From: Flexilinea sp.
Lineage (GTDB): Bacteria > Chloroflexota > Anaerolineae > Anaerolineales > Anaerolineaceae
NCBI GenBank assembly: GCA_026645735.1
Contig: JAPKMT010000021.1
Location: 1-49,733 of the forward strand
DNA: 49,733 nt
Direction: 5' to 3'
Shown: positions 31,592 to 39,832 of the stretch, in pieces
Numbering within the stretch: position 1 is the first letter of the stretch
Layout of the letters: each line of letters begins with the position of its first letter
Notes under the pieces: generated by a model
Seen by the model: only the letters and a program-made list of their open reading frames with translations
What the model was told of the DNA's origin: nothing
The model's database searches: none
Position numbers and translations under genes: made by a program

Positions 31592-32416
31592 TTGAACAAA
31601 AAACAAAAATCTTATGAAACAGATCCTGTAGAAATTGCTGACGGCATCTATTGGGTGGGTTATTCCAATGAGTTTTCAAAGTTGCATTGTAATCCGTACC
31701 TGATAGTGGAAGCGGATGAAGCCGTATTGATTGACGGGGGAAACCGCGATGATTTCAGTCATGTGATGCTAAAGATTCTGCGAACCGGAATCAAACCGGA
31801 TCAGATTATCCGCCTGATTTATCAGCATTATGATCCGGATCTTTGCGGCAGTCTGCCGCAGATGGAAGCAATCATCAATCGCTCGGATCTCAAAATCATT
31901 TCTCATTCTGAGAACAATGTGTTCATCCGTTACTATTCTGCAAAAACCGAAATGCTTGATTTTCGTGATCTGGGTCATCATTTTGATTTCAAGACCGGGA
32001 GACGTCTGGAATTCTACGCTACGCCTTTCTGTCATCAGCTGGGCAGTTTTGTCACACTGGACCGCCAAACTGGAACATTGTTTTCGAGCGATCTGTTTGG
32101 CAGCTTTGATGATCAATGGAGCTTGTTTTTGGAGTTAAGTGACTCTTGTCGTCAATGCAGCGACATCAATACTTGCCCGATTCATCTGCCAGTCTGTCCG
32201 ATGAAGGGAATCATTCAATTTCACCAGCGTGTGATGACATCCAACAGGGCTGCTGCCTGGACGATGCAGATGATTGACTCGCTGGATATCGATCGTATTG
32301 CTCCACAACATGGAAGCATTATTAATTCCAAAAAGGATATCCGATCCATTATCCATCACCTGCAATCTGTGCAGGCTGTTGGGATTGATTTTTATCTTGA
32401 TGAGGTTTCCCGATGA
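31592..32416 (+). CDS. MBL-fold di-iron protein, ODP/flavodiiron-like
   Basis: The 274-residue protein is a metallo-beta-lactamase-fold domain resembling the di-iron half of flavodiiron proteins and ODP oxygen sensors. Ligand-like residues are H78-x-D80-x-D82 in Y-Q-H-Y-D-P-D-L-C-G, then H in P-F-C-H-Q-L-G-S, D in F-S-S-D-L-F-G and H in A-P-Q-H-G-S. No flavodoxin domain follows, so it is more likely a sensor of oxygen or nitric oxide than a reductase (inference). The start is TTG 31592 with a strong GGAGG eight bases upstream. It overlaps the PAS-HD-GYP gene by four bases, tying it to c-di-GMP turnover. Confidence 0.8.
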   Translation: MNKKQKSYETDPVEIADGIYWVGYSNEFSKLHCNPYLIVEADEAVLIDGGNRDDFSHVMLKILRTGIKPDQIIRLIYQHYDPDLCGSLPQMEAIINRSDLKIISHSENNVFIRYYSAKTEMLDFRDLGHHFDFKTGRRLEFYATPFCHQLGSFVTLDRQTGTLFSSDLFGSFDDQWSLFLELSDSCRQCSDINTCPIHLPVCPMKGIIQFHQRVMTSNRAAAWTMQMIDSLDIDRIAPQHGSIINSKKDIRSIIHHLQSVQAVGIDFYLDEVSR

Positions 32417-33675
32417 GAAATCCGGATTCCCTGATGAACAGTATTTTGTCGGAATCTACAACTGCTCAATCAAATCCGCTCCTGCAAACCTATGTATTGG
32501 AAAGTTTTGCGAAACAGGTCGATACGGCTATTGAAAATGAGCTCCTCAAAAAACTGATCCTGGATTATGCAACGATTGCCGGGCAAGTTGATGTCTTATA
32601 CCGAGAACTTGTCCGCAGCCAGGAGATGCTGATCGAAGCGCAGAATATCGCCATGCTAGGTCGCTGGGATGTAGATCGCGATTCCGGGAAAGTGGTCTGG
32701 TCGCAGTCCCTGTATCATATTTTGGAGAAAGATGCTTCACTTCCTGCTTCCATCGAGCTGTTTATTTCCAGCGTCCATCCGGATGATGTCAATATGGTTA
32801 TCCAATTAATTGAACACATATTTGAAAAATCCGAACCCTGGACTACCCGCTATCGCTTGCTTATGCATGATGGCCGTATGAAATGGGTTCATCTGCGCTG
32901 CAATCCGGTGATCGATCGGTCTGGCAGGATCACCCAGTGTTACGGCACGATTCAGGATATTACGGAGATGAAGCAGGCTGAGGAGGAGCTCGAAGAATAC
33001 AGCCGTCATCTTGAAATCAAGGTTGAGGAGAAAGTCAAGGAGATTTCCGCCTCGCAGATGGCGACAATCTATGCACTGGTCAAACTGTCTGAATCTCGTG
33101 ATGATGATACCGGAGTCCATATCGAGCGGACGGCTGGTTTCTGCCGGTTGCTGGCCGAGCAGGCCCGTTCCATCCCCCGATATGCTGCTCTGATGGATGA
33201 TACTTTCATTGAGACCATTTTCAAAGCCAGTCCGCTGCATGATATCGGCAAAGTCGGTATACCGGATCGGATTCTGCTGAAACCAGGGAAACTGACCGTC
33301 GAAGAGTTCGAGATTATGAAAACCCATGTGCAGATCGGATATGCGACACTGGCAAAGGTGGGGGAGCAGTATCACCAGAATGCGTTCATCCAAATGGGGC
33401 TGGATATCGTCCTGTATCATCACGAAAAATGGAACGGCAGCGGATATCTGGCCGGATTGTCCGGGGAACAAATCCCGCTTTCTGCACGAATCATGGCGGT
33501 AGCGGATGTCTATGATGCGCTGCGATCGAAGCGTGTCTATAAGGAGGCCTTTTCGCATGAAAAAAGTGTCGAAATCATCGCCGAGGGACGTGGAAGCCAT
33601 TTTGATCCGCTGTTTATCGATCTTTTCTTGGAACATCACGAAGCATTTCGGTCGTTGTATGAAACGATGCGCTAA
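32413..33675 (+). CDS. PAS-HD-GYP c-di-GMP phosphodiesterase
   Basis: The 420-residue cytoplasmic protein has an N-terminal helical region, a PAS fold (about 80-195; W-x-V-D-x-D-S-G-K-V-V-W-S, Y-R-L-L-M-H-D-G-R-M-K-W-V), a coiled-coil to about 220, and HD-GYP to about 400. The HD-GYP part has L-H-D-I-G-K and H-H-E-K-W-N-G-S-G-Y-L, so GYL replaces GYP. The metal-binding histidines and aspartates are kept, so hydrolysis is likely. It begins inside the stop of the MBL-fold gene (ATGA) and ends the operon at the terminator 33714. Confidence 0.9.
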   Translation: MRNPDSLMNSILSESTTAQSNPLLQTYVLESFAKQVDTAIENELLKKLILDYATIAGQVDVLYRELVRSQEMLIEAQNIAMLGRWDVDRDSGKVVWSQSLYHILEKDASLPASIELFISSVHPDDVNMVIQLIEHIFEKSEPWTTRYRLLMHDGRMKWVHLRCNPVIDRSGRITQCYGTIQDITEMKQAEEELEEYSRHLEIKVEEKVKEISASQMATIYALVKLSESRDDDTGVHIERTAGFCRLLAEQARSIPRYAALMDDTFIETIFKASPLHDIGKVGIPDRILLKPGKLTVEEFEIMKTHVQIGYATLAKVGEQYHQNAFIQMGLDIVLYHHEKWNGSGYLAGLSGEQIPLSARIMAVADVYDALRSKRVYKEAFSHEKSVEIIAEGRGSHFDPLFIDLFLEHHEAFRSLYETMR

Positions 33676-33713
33676 TTGAATTTTTTTCCTTAATATGTGA
33701 AGTATCAATAATG

Positions 33714-33760
33714 GTTGTACTGGTTTTATATGAAACGTAAAACCAGCACAACTATTTTTT
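33714..33760 (+). terminator. Terminator hairpin resembling the palindromic-element stem
   Basis: GTTGTACTGGTTTTA and TAAAACCAGCACAAC (15 bp, one mismatch, 9-base loop) followed by TATTTTTT. The arm GTTGTACTGGTTTT resembles the inner arms of the TTCGAAT element, but the outer ends are missing. Confidence 0.75.
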
Positions 33761-33813
33761 CGCTCTTGATTCACAAGAAAAATAAAAATTATAAATTTCT
33801 GCAAAAAAAGGAG

Positions 33814-33841
33814 TTGACAAAAAAAATAAACGGATTAATAT
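33814..33841 (+). promoter_or_regulatory. Promoter of the IclR regulator/transporter unit
   Basis: TTGACA (33814-33819), a 16-base spacer and TAATAT (33836-33841). It lies just upstream of the palindrome at 33860 and 60 bases ahead of ATG 33900. Confidence 0.75.
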
Positions 33842-33859
33842 TAAATTGTTTCTATTAAG

Positions 33860-33874
33860 CGGAATTAAATTCCG
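33860..33874. promoter_or_regulatory. Putative IclR-type operator
   Basis: CGGAATT-A-AATTCCG is a perfect 15-bp palindrome placed just after the expected transcription start. A further half-site GCGGAA is at 33879. Its GGAA/TTCC core resembles operators of IclR-family proteins, so autoregulation is the simplest reading. Confidence 0.65.
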
Positions 33875-33899
33875 TACAGCGGAAAACAATAGAGGACTT

Positions 33900-34634
33900 A
33901 TGGAACTAATCGACCGTGCTGTGCTTCTTTTAACAAAACTAAGTTATCGTACCGATGGAATGTCCATAACAGAATTGTCCAGATCTCTTCAGCTCACTCC
34001 GAGCACGACACATCGCATACTCGCCAGTTTAAAAGAAAACAAACTTGTTGTTCAAGATGAGGATGACAAGAAGTATCGTATTGGATATAAATTATTTTCC
34101 TTAACCTCCAATTTCTATGAAAATAACGCTTTGATCCTCAGTGCAAAACCGTACATGAAGAAATTGGCTCAGGATATTCAAAAAACTATCGTACTGTGTG
34201 TTATGACAGACCAACATATTATCAATGTGCATTGTATTGAACAGGAAGACTCAAATCTGTTTATGGTGAAGATCGGGAAAGAACTGCCTCTTTTCTCAAC
34301 GTCTGCAGGCAGAGTGTATTGCGCATACATGAAACAGGAGAAAGTGTTGGAACTTTTTCATCATCAGACTGAAGGAGCGAACACCCCTTTTACGAAAACA
34401 GGTTGGAATGATCTGGTCGAAGAATTAGAAAAAATCCGCAGACAAGGATATGCCTGCATCGATGAAGAATTACAGATTGGAATGAATGGCTTTTCTTGCC
34501 CAATCTTTGATATGAATCATAAGGTGATCGCAGCGCTCGCATTTACCAGCACGAAAAAAGGTTTGGAAAATTCTAAAATTCTTGTCCATAAATTAATCGA
34601 ATGTGCAAATCAAATTTCCAACGAAATCGATTAA
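33900..34634 (+). CDS. IclR-family transcriptional regulator
   Basis: The 244-residue protein has an N-terminal winged helix (M-S-I-T-E-L-S-R-S-L-Q-L-T-P-S-T-T-H-R, about 22-40) and the IclR effector domain (S-T-S-A-G-R-V-Y-C-A-Y, then G-Y-A-C-I-D-E-E near residue 180, and A-A-L-A-F-T near 220). The start ATG 33900 has AGAGGA upstream; longer readings from TTG 33846 would begin inside the promoter/operator. It sits 64 bases ahead of the ABC transporter genes on the same strand and probably controls them together with itself. The effector may be a nucleobase or nucleoside, judging only from the nearby phosphorylase. Confidence 0.9.
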   Translation: MELIDRAVLLLTKLSYRTDGMSITELSRSLQLTPSTTHRILASLKENKLVVQDEDDKKYRIGYKLFSLTSNFYENNALILSAKPYMKKLAQDIQKTIVLCVMTDQHIINVHCIEQEDSNLFMVKIGKELPLFSTSAGRVYCAYMKQEKVLELFHHQTEGANTPFTKTGWNDLVEELEKIRRQGYACIDEELQIGMNGFSCPIFDMNHKVIAALAFTSTKKGLENSKILVHKLIECANQISNEID

Positions 34635-34698
34635 TTGTGATTTGTCAATAATAAAATCAAGAAAGATATTCAATCCGTAACAAGCAGGTGGAGAGAAA

Positions 34699-35448
34699 AT
34701 GGGCCAAAAAGAAAATGATGTGGTAATCAGGGACCTGGACAAAATATACGGCAATTTACTGAAGGAAGATACTGTTGCATTGAAGGGAATCAATCTTTCA
34801 ATAAAAAAAGGGGAATTTGTTTCCATTATCGGTCCTTCTGGTTGTGGAAAATCTACCTTGCTGAAAATTATCGGCGGTTTGGAAAAATTATCAGCTGGAA
34901 CGATTGAATATTCTGATCCTGAAAACCGGTTGGGTTTTGTCTTTCAGGATTCTGTTTTACTTCCCTGGAAGAATGTCCGTGAAAATGCAGAATTCCCGCT
35001 GGTTATCCAGAAAAAACAGACAAAAGAAAATGAAGAAAAGCTGGACGCTTTATTGGATTTGGCAGGATTAAAGGAATTTTCTTCTGCACTTCCGCGAGAA
35101 CTTTCAGGTGGTATGAAATCGCGAGTCTCAATCGTCAGAGCATTATCCTATGATGCTCCGTTATTGTTGATGGATGAACCATTTGGCGCTTTGGATGCAC
35201 TGACACGGGATCACTTAAATATAGAATTGCTTAAGATTTGGTCGAAAACAAACAAAACAATCATCTTTGTGACACACAGCATTGAAGAGGCTGTTTTTCT
35301 ATCTGATCGAGTGATTGTCATGGCAACACGGCCAGGAAGAATCCGAGAAATTGTCCCCATCGATTTAACCAGACCGCGAGATGAAGATTCGCGAAATGAT
35401 TCAAAATTCGGTGAATACTGCAGATATCTGCGGGAGATTATTGGATGA
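34699..35448 (+). CDS. ABC transporter ATP-binding protein, NitT/TauT family
   Basis: The 249-residue ATPase has all core motifs: Walker A G-P-S-G-C-G-K-S-T, Q-loop F-V-F-Q-D, signature L-S-G-G-M-K-S-R, Walker B L-L-L-M-D-E-P-F-G-A-L-D and switch V-T-H-S. It is closest in style to SsuB/TauB/ThiZ. A strong AGGTGGAGAG precedes the ATG. It overlaps permease 1 by four bases and is the only ATPase for two permeases in the operon. Confidence 0.93.
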   Translation: MGQKENDVVIRDLDKIYGNLLKEDTVALKGINLSIKKGEFVSIIGPSGCGKSTLLKIIGGLEKLSAGTIEYSDPENRLGFVFQDSVLLPWKNVRENAEFPLVIQKKQTKENEEKLDALLDLAGLKEFSSALPRELSGGMKSRVSIVRALSYDAPLLLMDEPFGALDALTRDHLNIELLKIWSKTNKTIIFVTHSIEEAVFLSDRVIVMATRPGRIREIVPIDLTRPRDEDSRNDSKFGEYCRYLREIIG

Positions 35449-36236
35449 AAAACCGAAGTAAGCTGCAAAAAATTGCTTCAGGCATTTGGGAATATACGCT
35501 TTCGATTGGGATATTCATTGCTTTCTGGTTTGTTTACGTCCGCTTTGCGGATGTACCTGCCTATATTCTGCCGAGTCCAGGCGTTGTCTGGATCAGTTTT
35601 GTTGATTTGTTTCGAACAGGAATGGTTTGGCCCCATCTGTGGACGACATCATACGAAGTTCTTTTCGGTTTTTTCATCGGCAGTCTACTGGGTATGATTC
35701 TGGGTTATATCTTCATTAAAATTGATTTCTTAAAAGTCGCGTTAATGCCCTATCTGATTTTTTTACAGACAGCACCGAAAATTGCGCTTGTTCCACTTTT
35801 TGTCATCTGGTTTGGTATTGGAATTGTGTCAAAGATTGTACTGATCATTTCGATGGTTATATTCCCGGTATTATCCGGGATGATGCTTGGATTGGATTCT
35901 ATTCCGGCGGATGTCAGAAATTTGCTGAAGGTGTTGAAAGCAAATCGTTGGCAGGTGTTCTCACAGGTTGAAATCAAATATTCGTTGCCTGCTTTATTTT
36001 CAAGTTTGAAAATCGGCATTGTTCAGGCAGTCATCGGGGCTATCGTGGCGGAATGGATGTCAGGAAAACAAGGGTTAGGTTACATTCTGACCTACGCGTC
36101 TTCTACTTATAAAATTTCTATGCTGCTCGCCGGGATCGTTCTGACAATACTTCTCGGTATTGCAACATACGAAATGGTAAATATCTTTGAGAATAAACTT
36201 TTATATTGGCATGAATCAAAAAGAAATCAGGAGTAA
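35445..36236 (+). CDS. ABC transporter permease 1, NitT/TauT family
   Basis: The 263-residue membrane protein has six predicted helices and the binding-protein-dependent permease loop (L-K-V-L-K-A-N-R-W-Q-V-F-S-Q-V-E-I-K-Y-S, about 165-185) that contacts the ATPase. The first half reads Y-I-L-P-S-P-G-V-V-W, typical of SsuC/ThiX-type permeases. It starts within the ATPase stop codon. Its partner is permease 2 at 38122, with which it may form a heterodimer. Confidence 0.93.
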   Translation: MKNRSKLQKIASGIWEYTLSIGIFIAFWFVYVRFADVPAYILPSPGVVWISFVDLFRTGMVWPHLWTTSYEVLFGFFIGSLLGMILGYIFIKIDFLKVALMPYLIFLQTAPKIALVPLFVIWFGIGIVSKIVLIISMVIFPVLSGMMLGLDSIPADVRNLLKVLKANRWQVFSQVEIKYSLPALFSSLKIGIVQAVIGAIVAEWMSGKQGLGYILTYASSTYKISMLLAGIVLTILLGIATYEMVNIFENKLLYWHESKRNQE

Positions 36237-36240
36237 CAAG

Positions 36241-37038
36241 TTGGAATCAACTTCCGCATCTCAACCACTAATCGATGGAAAAGTTCCGCATTTATTATGT
36301 AAGAAAGACGACATTGGGGAGATTGTACTTTTACCCGGCGATCCTGCCCGTGTTGCATTGTTTAAAGATATTTGTGATGATTTTAAAATTATTTCGCAAA
36401 ACAGGGAATTCACGGTTGGAACCGGTTATTATCGTGGATTGAAAATTTCTGTTTGTTCGACTGGTATTGGTGCTCCCTCAACTGAAATTGCGGCGATTCA
36501 ACTAATTACGCTGGGTGCTAAAGCACTGATACGGATTGGTGGAACTGGTGTGATTCGTGGAGATGTTGCTTGTGGATCCTATGTAATCAATACAGGTGCG
36601 ATGCGCCTGGGTGGCGCTTCCAATTTCTATGCTCCGATTGAATATCCTGCAATTGCATCATATGAAGTTGTCGATTCCATGCGACAGGCTTGTAAAACCC
36701 GCAGAAATCCTTTCACGATGGGCTTATGTGTTTCGACCGGTTCTTTTTATCACGGACAAGGCAGAAGCGTTCCATTTGAAAAAGATTTTAATGAAAAAGA
36801 AGTACTGGATCGTTATCAGAAATTAAATATTCTGAATCTGGAGATGGAAGCTGAAACAATATTTACACTCGCTTCGATTTATGGAGTTTATTCAGGCAGT
36901 ATTTGCACAGTTCACTGTAATCGAATTACAGATGTGTGGATGACAGATAATCTGGAATCCCAAATCGAAATGTGTGAGACCGCACTTCTGGGATCCTATT
37001 ATTTGCATGAGACTTATTTTGCTGGAAGTCCAAGATGA
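36241..37038 (+). CDS. Nucleoside phosphorylase (uridine phosphorylase-like)
   Basis: The 265-residue protein belongs to the PNP_UDP_1 family: phosphate-site L-L-P-G-D-P-A-R-V, the signature S-T-G-I-G-A-P-S-T-E, and N-L-E-M-E-A-E, which binds ribose. It would cleave a nucleoside with phosphate to a base and (deoxy)ribose 1-phosphate in the cytoplasm. The start is probably TTG 36241, seven bases behind AGGAG; ATG 36211 would overlap the permease and lacks a good site. Lying inside the ABC operon, it suggests that the imported compound is a nucleoside or releases one. Uridine versus purine specificity cannot be settled from these motifs alone. Confidence 0.85.
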   Translation: MESTSASQPLIDGKVPHLLCKKDDIGEIVLLPGDPARVALFKDICDDFKIISQNREFTVGTGYYRGLKISVCSTGIGAPSTEIAAIQLITLGAKALIRIGGTGVIRGDVACGSYVINTGAMRLGGASNFYAPIEYPAIASYEVVDSMRQACKTRRNPFTMGLCVSTGSFYHGQGRSVPFEKDFNEKEVLDRYQKLNILNLEMEAETIFTLASIYGVYSGSICTVHCNRITDVWMTDNLESQIEMCETALLGSYYLHETYFAGSPR

Positions 37039-37126
37039 ATGGAAAGCAAATCGTAAAGCAATGAGATTCGATTCTATTAATCGAATCATAAAATTTTACA
37101 AAGAAATTAATAAAAAGGAGAATATC

Positions 37127-38107
37127 ATGAAAAGAAGTATCTTTGTTTTTGTTTTGTGTGCTGTATTGATGCTGAGCATCGCCTCTGTTGAAGCAGCTGA
37201 ATTGAAAACCGTATCCATTCAGATTGACGGTGCTGCTGTTCCTTATTATGCTCCGTTATATATTGCGCAAGAGAAAGGATTCTTTGCGGAAGAGGGACTG
37301 AATGTGGAATTTTACTATGCTGCAGCGGCCGACATCGTAAAGAATGTGGCATCCGGAAATGTTGAATTTGGCTTTCCTAATGCGGATGCAGTGGTTGCAG
37401 CCAGAGCTCAGGGCATCCCTATTAAAGTAATCAGTACGACTTATCAGGAAGGCTTGGGCGCAATCATTTTTGGTTCTGATGCAGGCATCAAATCCCCCGC
37501 AGATCTGAAAGGCAAGAAAGTTGCTGTAACCAGTCTGGGAAGCGCAAATTATTTTCAACTGGAAGCAGCCATGAAAAGTGTTGGTTTGACCATCGCTGAT
37601 GTGGAGGTTGAAATAGTAGGAACCGGGGCAATTCTGACAGCTCTGACTCAGGGCGAAGTTGATGCGATTGTCTTCTCAAAACTTCGGACTATTGAGCTGA
37701 ACAATGCCGGTTTTGCGGCCAGCGAGATCCCTTCAGATCAATTTTTACCTTCGTTTGGAAATATCCTTGTTGCTGGTGAAGGATTAATTTCTGAACAACC
37801 AGAAGTAATTGATGGTTTTGTTAAAGGATTAAACAAGGGAATTCAATATGTGATTGATGGACATGTAGAAGAATCAGTTGATTACTCCATCGAAACAATG
37901 GCTCCGACATTTGCTGAGAAACGGGATATCGTTGTTCAGATTCTCAATGAAGTCTTTATCCCGACATTATGGCAGAGTGAATATACAAAAGCGAATGGTC
38001 TAGGTGCATCAGATCCGGTCAAATGGCAGGCATTGATTGATAATTCCAACGCCTACGGAACCATCGAATCCACATTTGAAGCAAGCGCTTTGCTTTACAC
38101 AAAATAG
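37127..38107 (+). CDS. NitT/TauT-family ABC substrate-binding protein
   Basis: The 326-residue protein has a signal peptide (K-R-S-I-F-V-F-V-L-C-A-V-L-M-L then S-V-E-A-A). The mature part reads P-Y-Y-A-P-L-Y-I-A-Q-E-K-G-F-F-A-E-E-G-L, the classic opening of SsuA/ThiY/NMT1-type binders, followed by L-K-G-K-K-V-A-V near residue 125. AAAGGAG precedes ATG 37127. No lipobox is clear. These proteins bind sulfonates, pyrimidine precursors of thiamine, riboflavin or related small molecules; the nucleoside phosphorylase next door favours a pyrimidine-like ligand. Confidence 0.9.
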   Translation: MKRSIFVFVLCAVLMLSIASVEAAELKTVSIQIDGAAVPYYAPLYIAQEKGFFAEEGLNVEFYYAAAADIVKNVASGNVEFGFPNADAVVAARAQGIPIKVISTTYQEGLGAIIFGSDAGIKSPADLKGKKVAVTSLGSANYFQLEAAMKSVGLTIADVEVEIVGTGAILTALTQGEVDAIVFSKLRTIELNNAGFAASEIPSDQFLPSFGNILVAGEGLISEQPEVIDGFVKGLNKGIQYVIDGHVEESVDYSIETMAPTFAEKRDIVVQILNEVFIPTLWQSEYTKANGLGASDPVKWQALIDNSNAYGTIESTFEASALLYTK

Positions 38108-38121
38108 GAATTGAGGGCAGC

Positions 38122-38904
38122 GTGTCCACTTATCAGAAGCACAGGAAAGTAATTTTGCCGGTTCTATTATTCCCGATCCTTATTCTTCTTTGGGAGTTTT
38201 ATATCAAGATAGGGAATGTCCCCAATTACTTACTTCCCCGACCTTATGATCTTTTTGTATCATTAATATCTCTTTTTACAAAGGGACATGCAATGAAACA
38301 TATTTGGACGACGCTTAAAGAAATCTTTGTCGGAACCGGAATTGGCATGATGATTGGTTTGGTTTTTGGTTATCTAATGGCAAAAATCAGAATCGTCGAA
38401 AAAATGATCATGCCATTTATCATTATCGTGCAAACAGCTCCCAAAATCTCCCTGGCTCCTTTATTTATTCTATGGATGGGCTTGGGCATTGAATCGAAAG
38501 CAGCTCTTGTTATTTTGGTTGTTTCCTTTCCCATATTGATAAATGAAGTCTCGGCGATCCGTTCGATTGAAGAAGATGCCTATCATTTGATGAAGGTTCT
38601 GAAAGGAAATAGATGGCAGGTTTTCTGGTACATTGAACTTCCTTATTCATTGGAAATGTTATTGTCTGGGATCAAATTGGCATTAACACAGGCTATTACT
38701 GGTGCGGTAATTGGAGAAATGATCGGCGCAAAAGCAGGGCTTGGATATTTATTGACTTTGGGAAGTGAAACGTACGATATTAAAATGATCCTGAACGCAG
38801 TTATTTTACTGAGTTTCATTGGACTTGTTTTGTACCTGATTTCAGAAAGAATCGAAAAGAAAGCGTTGTACTGGAAAGCAGTCGATCAACGTGTAATCGG
38901 TTAA
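38122..38904 (+). CDS. ABC transporter permease 2, NitT/TauT family
   Basis: The 260-residue permease is similar to permease 1 across its length: Y-L-L-P-R-P-Y-D-L-F, Q-T-A-P-K-I-S-L-A-P-L-F-I-L-W, and ATPase-contact loop L-K-G-N-R-W-Q-V-F-W-Y-I-E-L-P-Y-S. It likely pairs with permease 1 in a heterodimeric channel, or the operon holds two homodimeric systems sharing one ATPase. The start is GTG 38122 with GAGGG close upstream. It ends the operon and is convergent with cobO. Confidence 0.92.
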   Translation: MSTYQKHRKVILPVLLFPILILLWEFYIKIGNVPNYLLPRPYDLFVSLISLFTKGHAMKHIWTTLKEIFVGTGIGMMIGLVFGYLMAKIRIVEKMIMPFIIIVQTAPKISLAPLFILWMGLGIESKAALVILVVSFPILINEVSAIRSIEEDAYHLMKVLKGNRWQVFWYIELPYSLEMLLSGIKLALTQAITGAVIGEMIGAKAGLGYLLTLGSETYDIKMILNAVILLSFIGLVLYLISERIEKKALYWKAVDQRVIG

Positions 38905-38929
38905 TCATCAGGGGAACAATTTTTTTTGA

Positions 38930-38985
38930 GAATCCATCTTGTCTGACTGGGTTTGTTTCCAGCAACAGGATGGATTTCATTTTTA
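38930..38985. terminator. Terminator between permease 2 and cobO
   Basis: GAATCCATCTTGT and ACAGGATGGATTTC form a long imperfect hairpin, with T-runs on each side (38920s on one strand, TTTTTATG on the other). It suits two convergent genes. Confidence 0.6.
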
Positions 38986-39012
38986 TGATTGACTTTTATA
39001 GTATGCTGAAGA

Positions 39013-39561
39013 TCAAAAATCAATTCCGGCTTGTGCCCGAATCCCGTTCTGGAAAGGATGTTTGATCAGTTTCATCTCGGTCACCAGATCTGCAATGTCG
39101 ATCAGTTCCTGGGGTGCATTTCTGCCGGTAATGACCAGGTGCATCGCAGCGGGTTTGTTCCGGAGGATCCAGTCCGTCACTTCCACCGGATTCAGCCACT
39201 CGAAAATCAGCGGATAAGTAAATTCATCCAAAACGATCAGATCATATGCAGCACTCAGGATTTTTTGCTGCGCCAGTTTCCAGCCTTCCAGAGCCATTGC
39301 GGCTGCTTCATTCTGCTCCTCTTTGTGAAAGACAAAGCCGTCTCCGCAGCGATGCCATTCGATGTCAAGCTGCCGGGCTGCTTTAAATTCACCCGTTTCA
39401 AAAACAGATGACTTGATAAACTGGATCATGCAGATGCGAGATGCGTATCCCCAGGAACGGAAAATGACTCCCAAAGCGGCTGTGGTTTTCCCTTTGCCGT
39501 CTCCGGTGTTCACGACAATGAGACCTTTTGGCTGTTGTTGATTGGAATTTTCGGAATTCAT
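39013..39561 (-). CDS. cobO: Corrinoid adenosyltransferase (CobO/CobA/BtuR type)
   Basis: The 182-residue protein has the P-loop G-D-G-K-G-K-T-T (20-27) near its N-terminus, the corrinoid-binding segment R-C-G-D-G-F-V, V-L-D-E-F-T-Y in the centre and I-T-G-R-N-A-P toward the end. It attaches the adenosyl group of ATP to reduced cob(I)inamide or cob(I)alamin, the first cytoplasmic step after corrinoid uptake. AAGGAGG lies six bases before ATG 39561. A cobalamin riboswitch occupies its leader, so it is repressed when cobalamin is abundant. It feeds cobU-cobS-cobT at 12.5-15.9 kb. Confidence 0.95.
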   Translation of the reverse strand: MNSENSNQQQPKGLIVVNTGDGKGKTTAALGVIFRSWGYASRICMIQFIKSSVFETGEFKAARQLDIEWHRCGDGFVFHKEEQNEAAAMALEGWKLAQQKILSAAYDLIVLDEFTYPLIFEWLNPVEVTDWILRNKPAAMHLVITGRNAPQELIDIADLVTEMKLIKHPFQNGIRAQAGIDF

Positions 39562-39600
39562 TGGCTGCCTCCTTAATCCGAGAAGGGTAAATGCGTTATG

Positions 39601-39717
39601 CTGAGGCAGGCTTCCTGGCTCGTCAGACGAACTGACTTACAGTTGCGGTACAGCGCTGGACTCTCACCAGCTTCCACCTTTATGCCCTGGCTTCCGTGCC
39701 TGCGGGTCACCTCAACT
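39601..39717 (-). promoter_or_regulatory. Cobalamin riboswitch
   Basis: On the minus strand the leader contains the core GGTGGAAGCTGG, GAGAGTCCAGCGCTG, CCGCAACTGTAA, and the B12-box GAGCCAGGAAGCCTGCC. The order and spacing match cobalamin riboswitches. It ends about 40 bases before the ATG of cobO, so control may be through translation or an attenuator in that interval. Confidence 0.95.
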
Positions 39718-39766
39718 CCTTTCATTATAAATCATAATCCGGCTGTGCAGAACTTTTGCCGGAATT

Positions 39767-39832
39767 CAGGCAATTCGAAATACGCAAAAACAACACAACT
39801 ACAAATAAATCTCCCCTTATTTCGGATCGCAG
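39767..39832. repeat. Palindromic intergenic element, single-arm form (66 bp)
   Basis: Ends CAGGCAATTCGAAATA and TTATTTCGGATCGCAG enclose only the right inner arm (ACGCAAAAACAACACAACTAC). The rest of the 744-base gap 39562-40305 holds the riboswitch, AT-rich sequence, and the direct repeats described next. Confidence 0.85.

Noticed and set aside
32806..33804. Minus-strand open frame (332 codons) opposite the PAS-HD-GYP gene
   Set aside because: Antisense to a strong gene; no recognisable domain or ribosome-binding site.
33846..33899. Upstream extension of the IclR protein from TTG 33846
   Set aside because: It would place the start inside the promoter/operator; ATG 33900 has AGAGGA and matches the family start.
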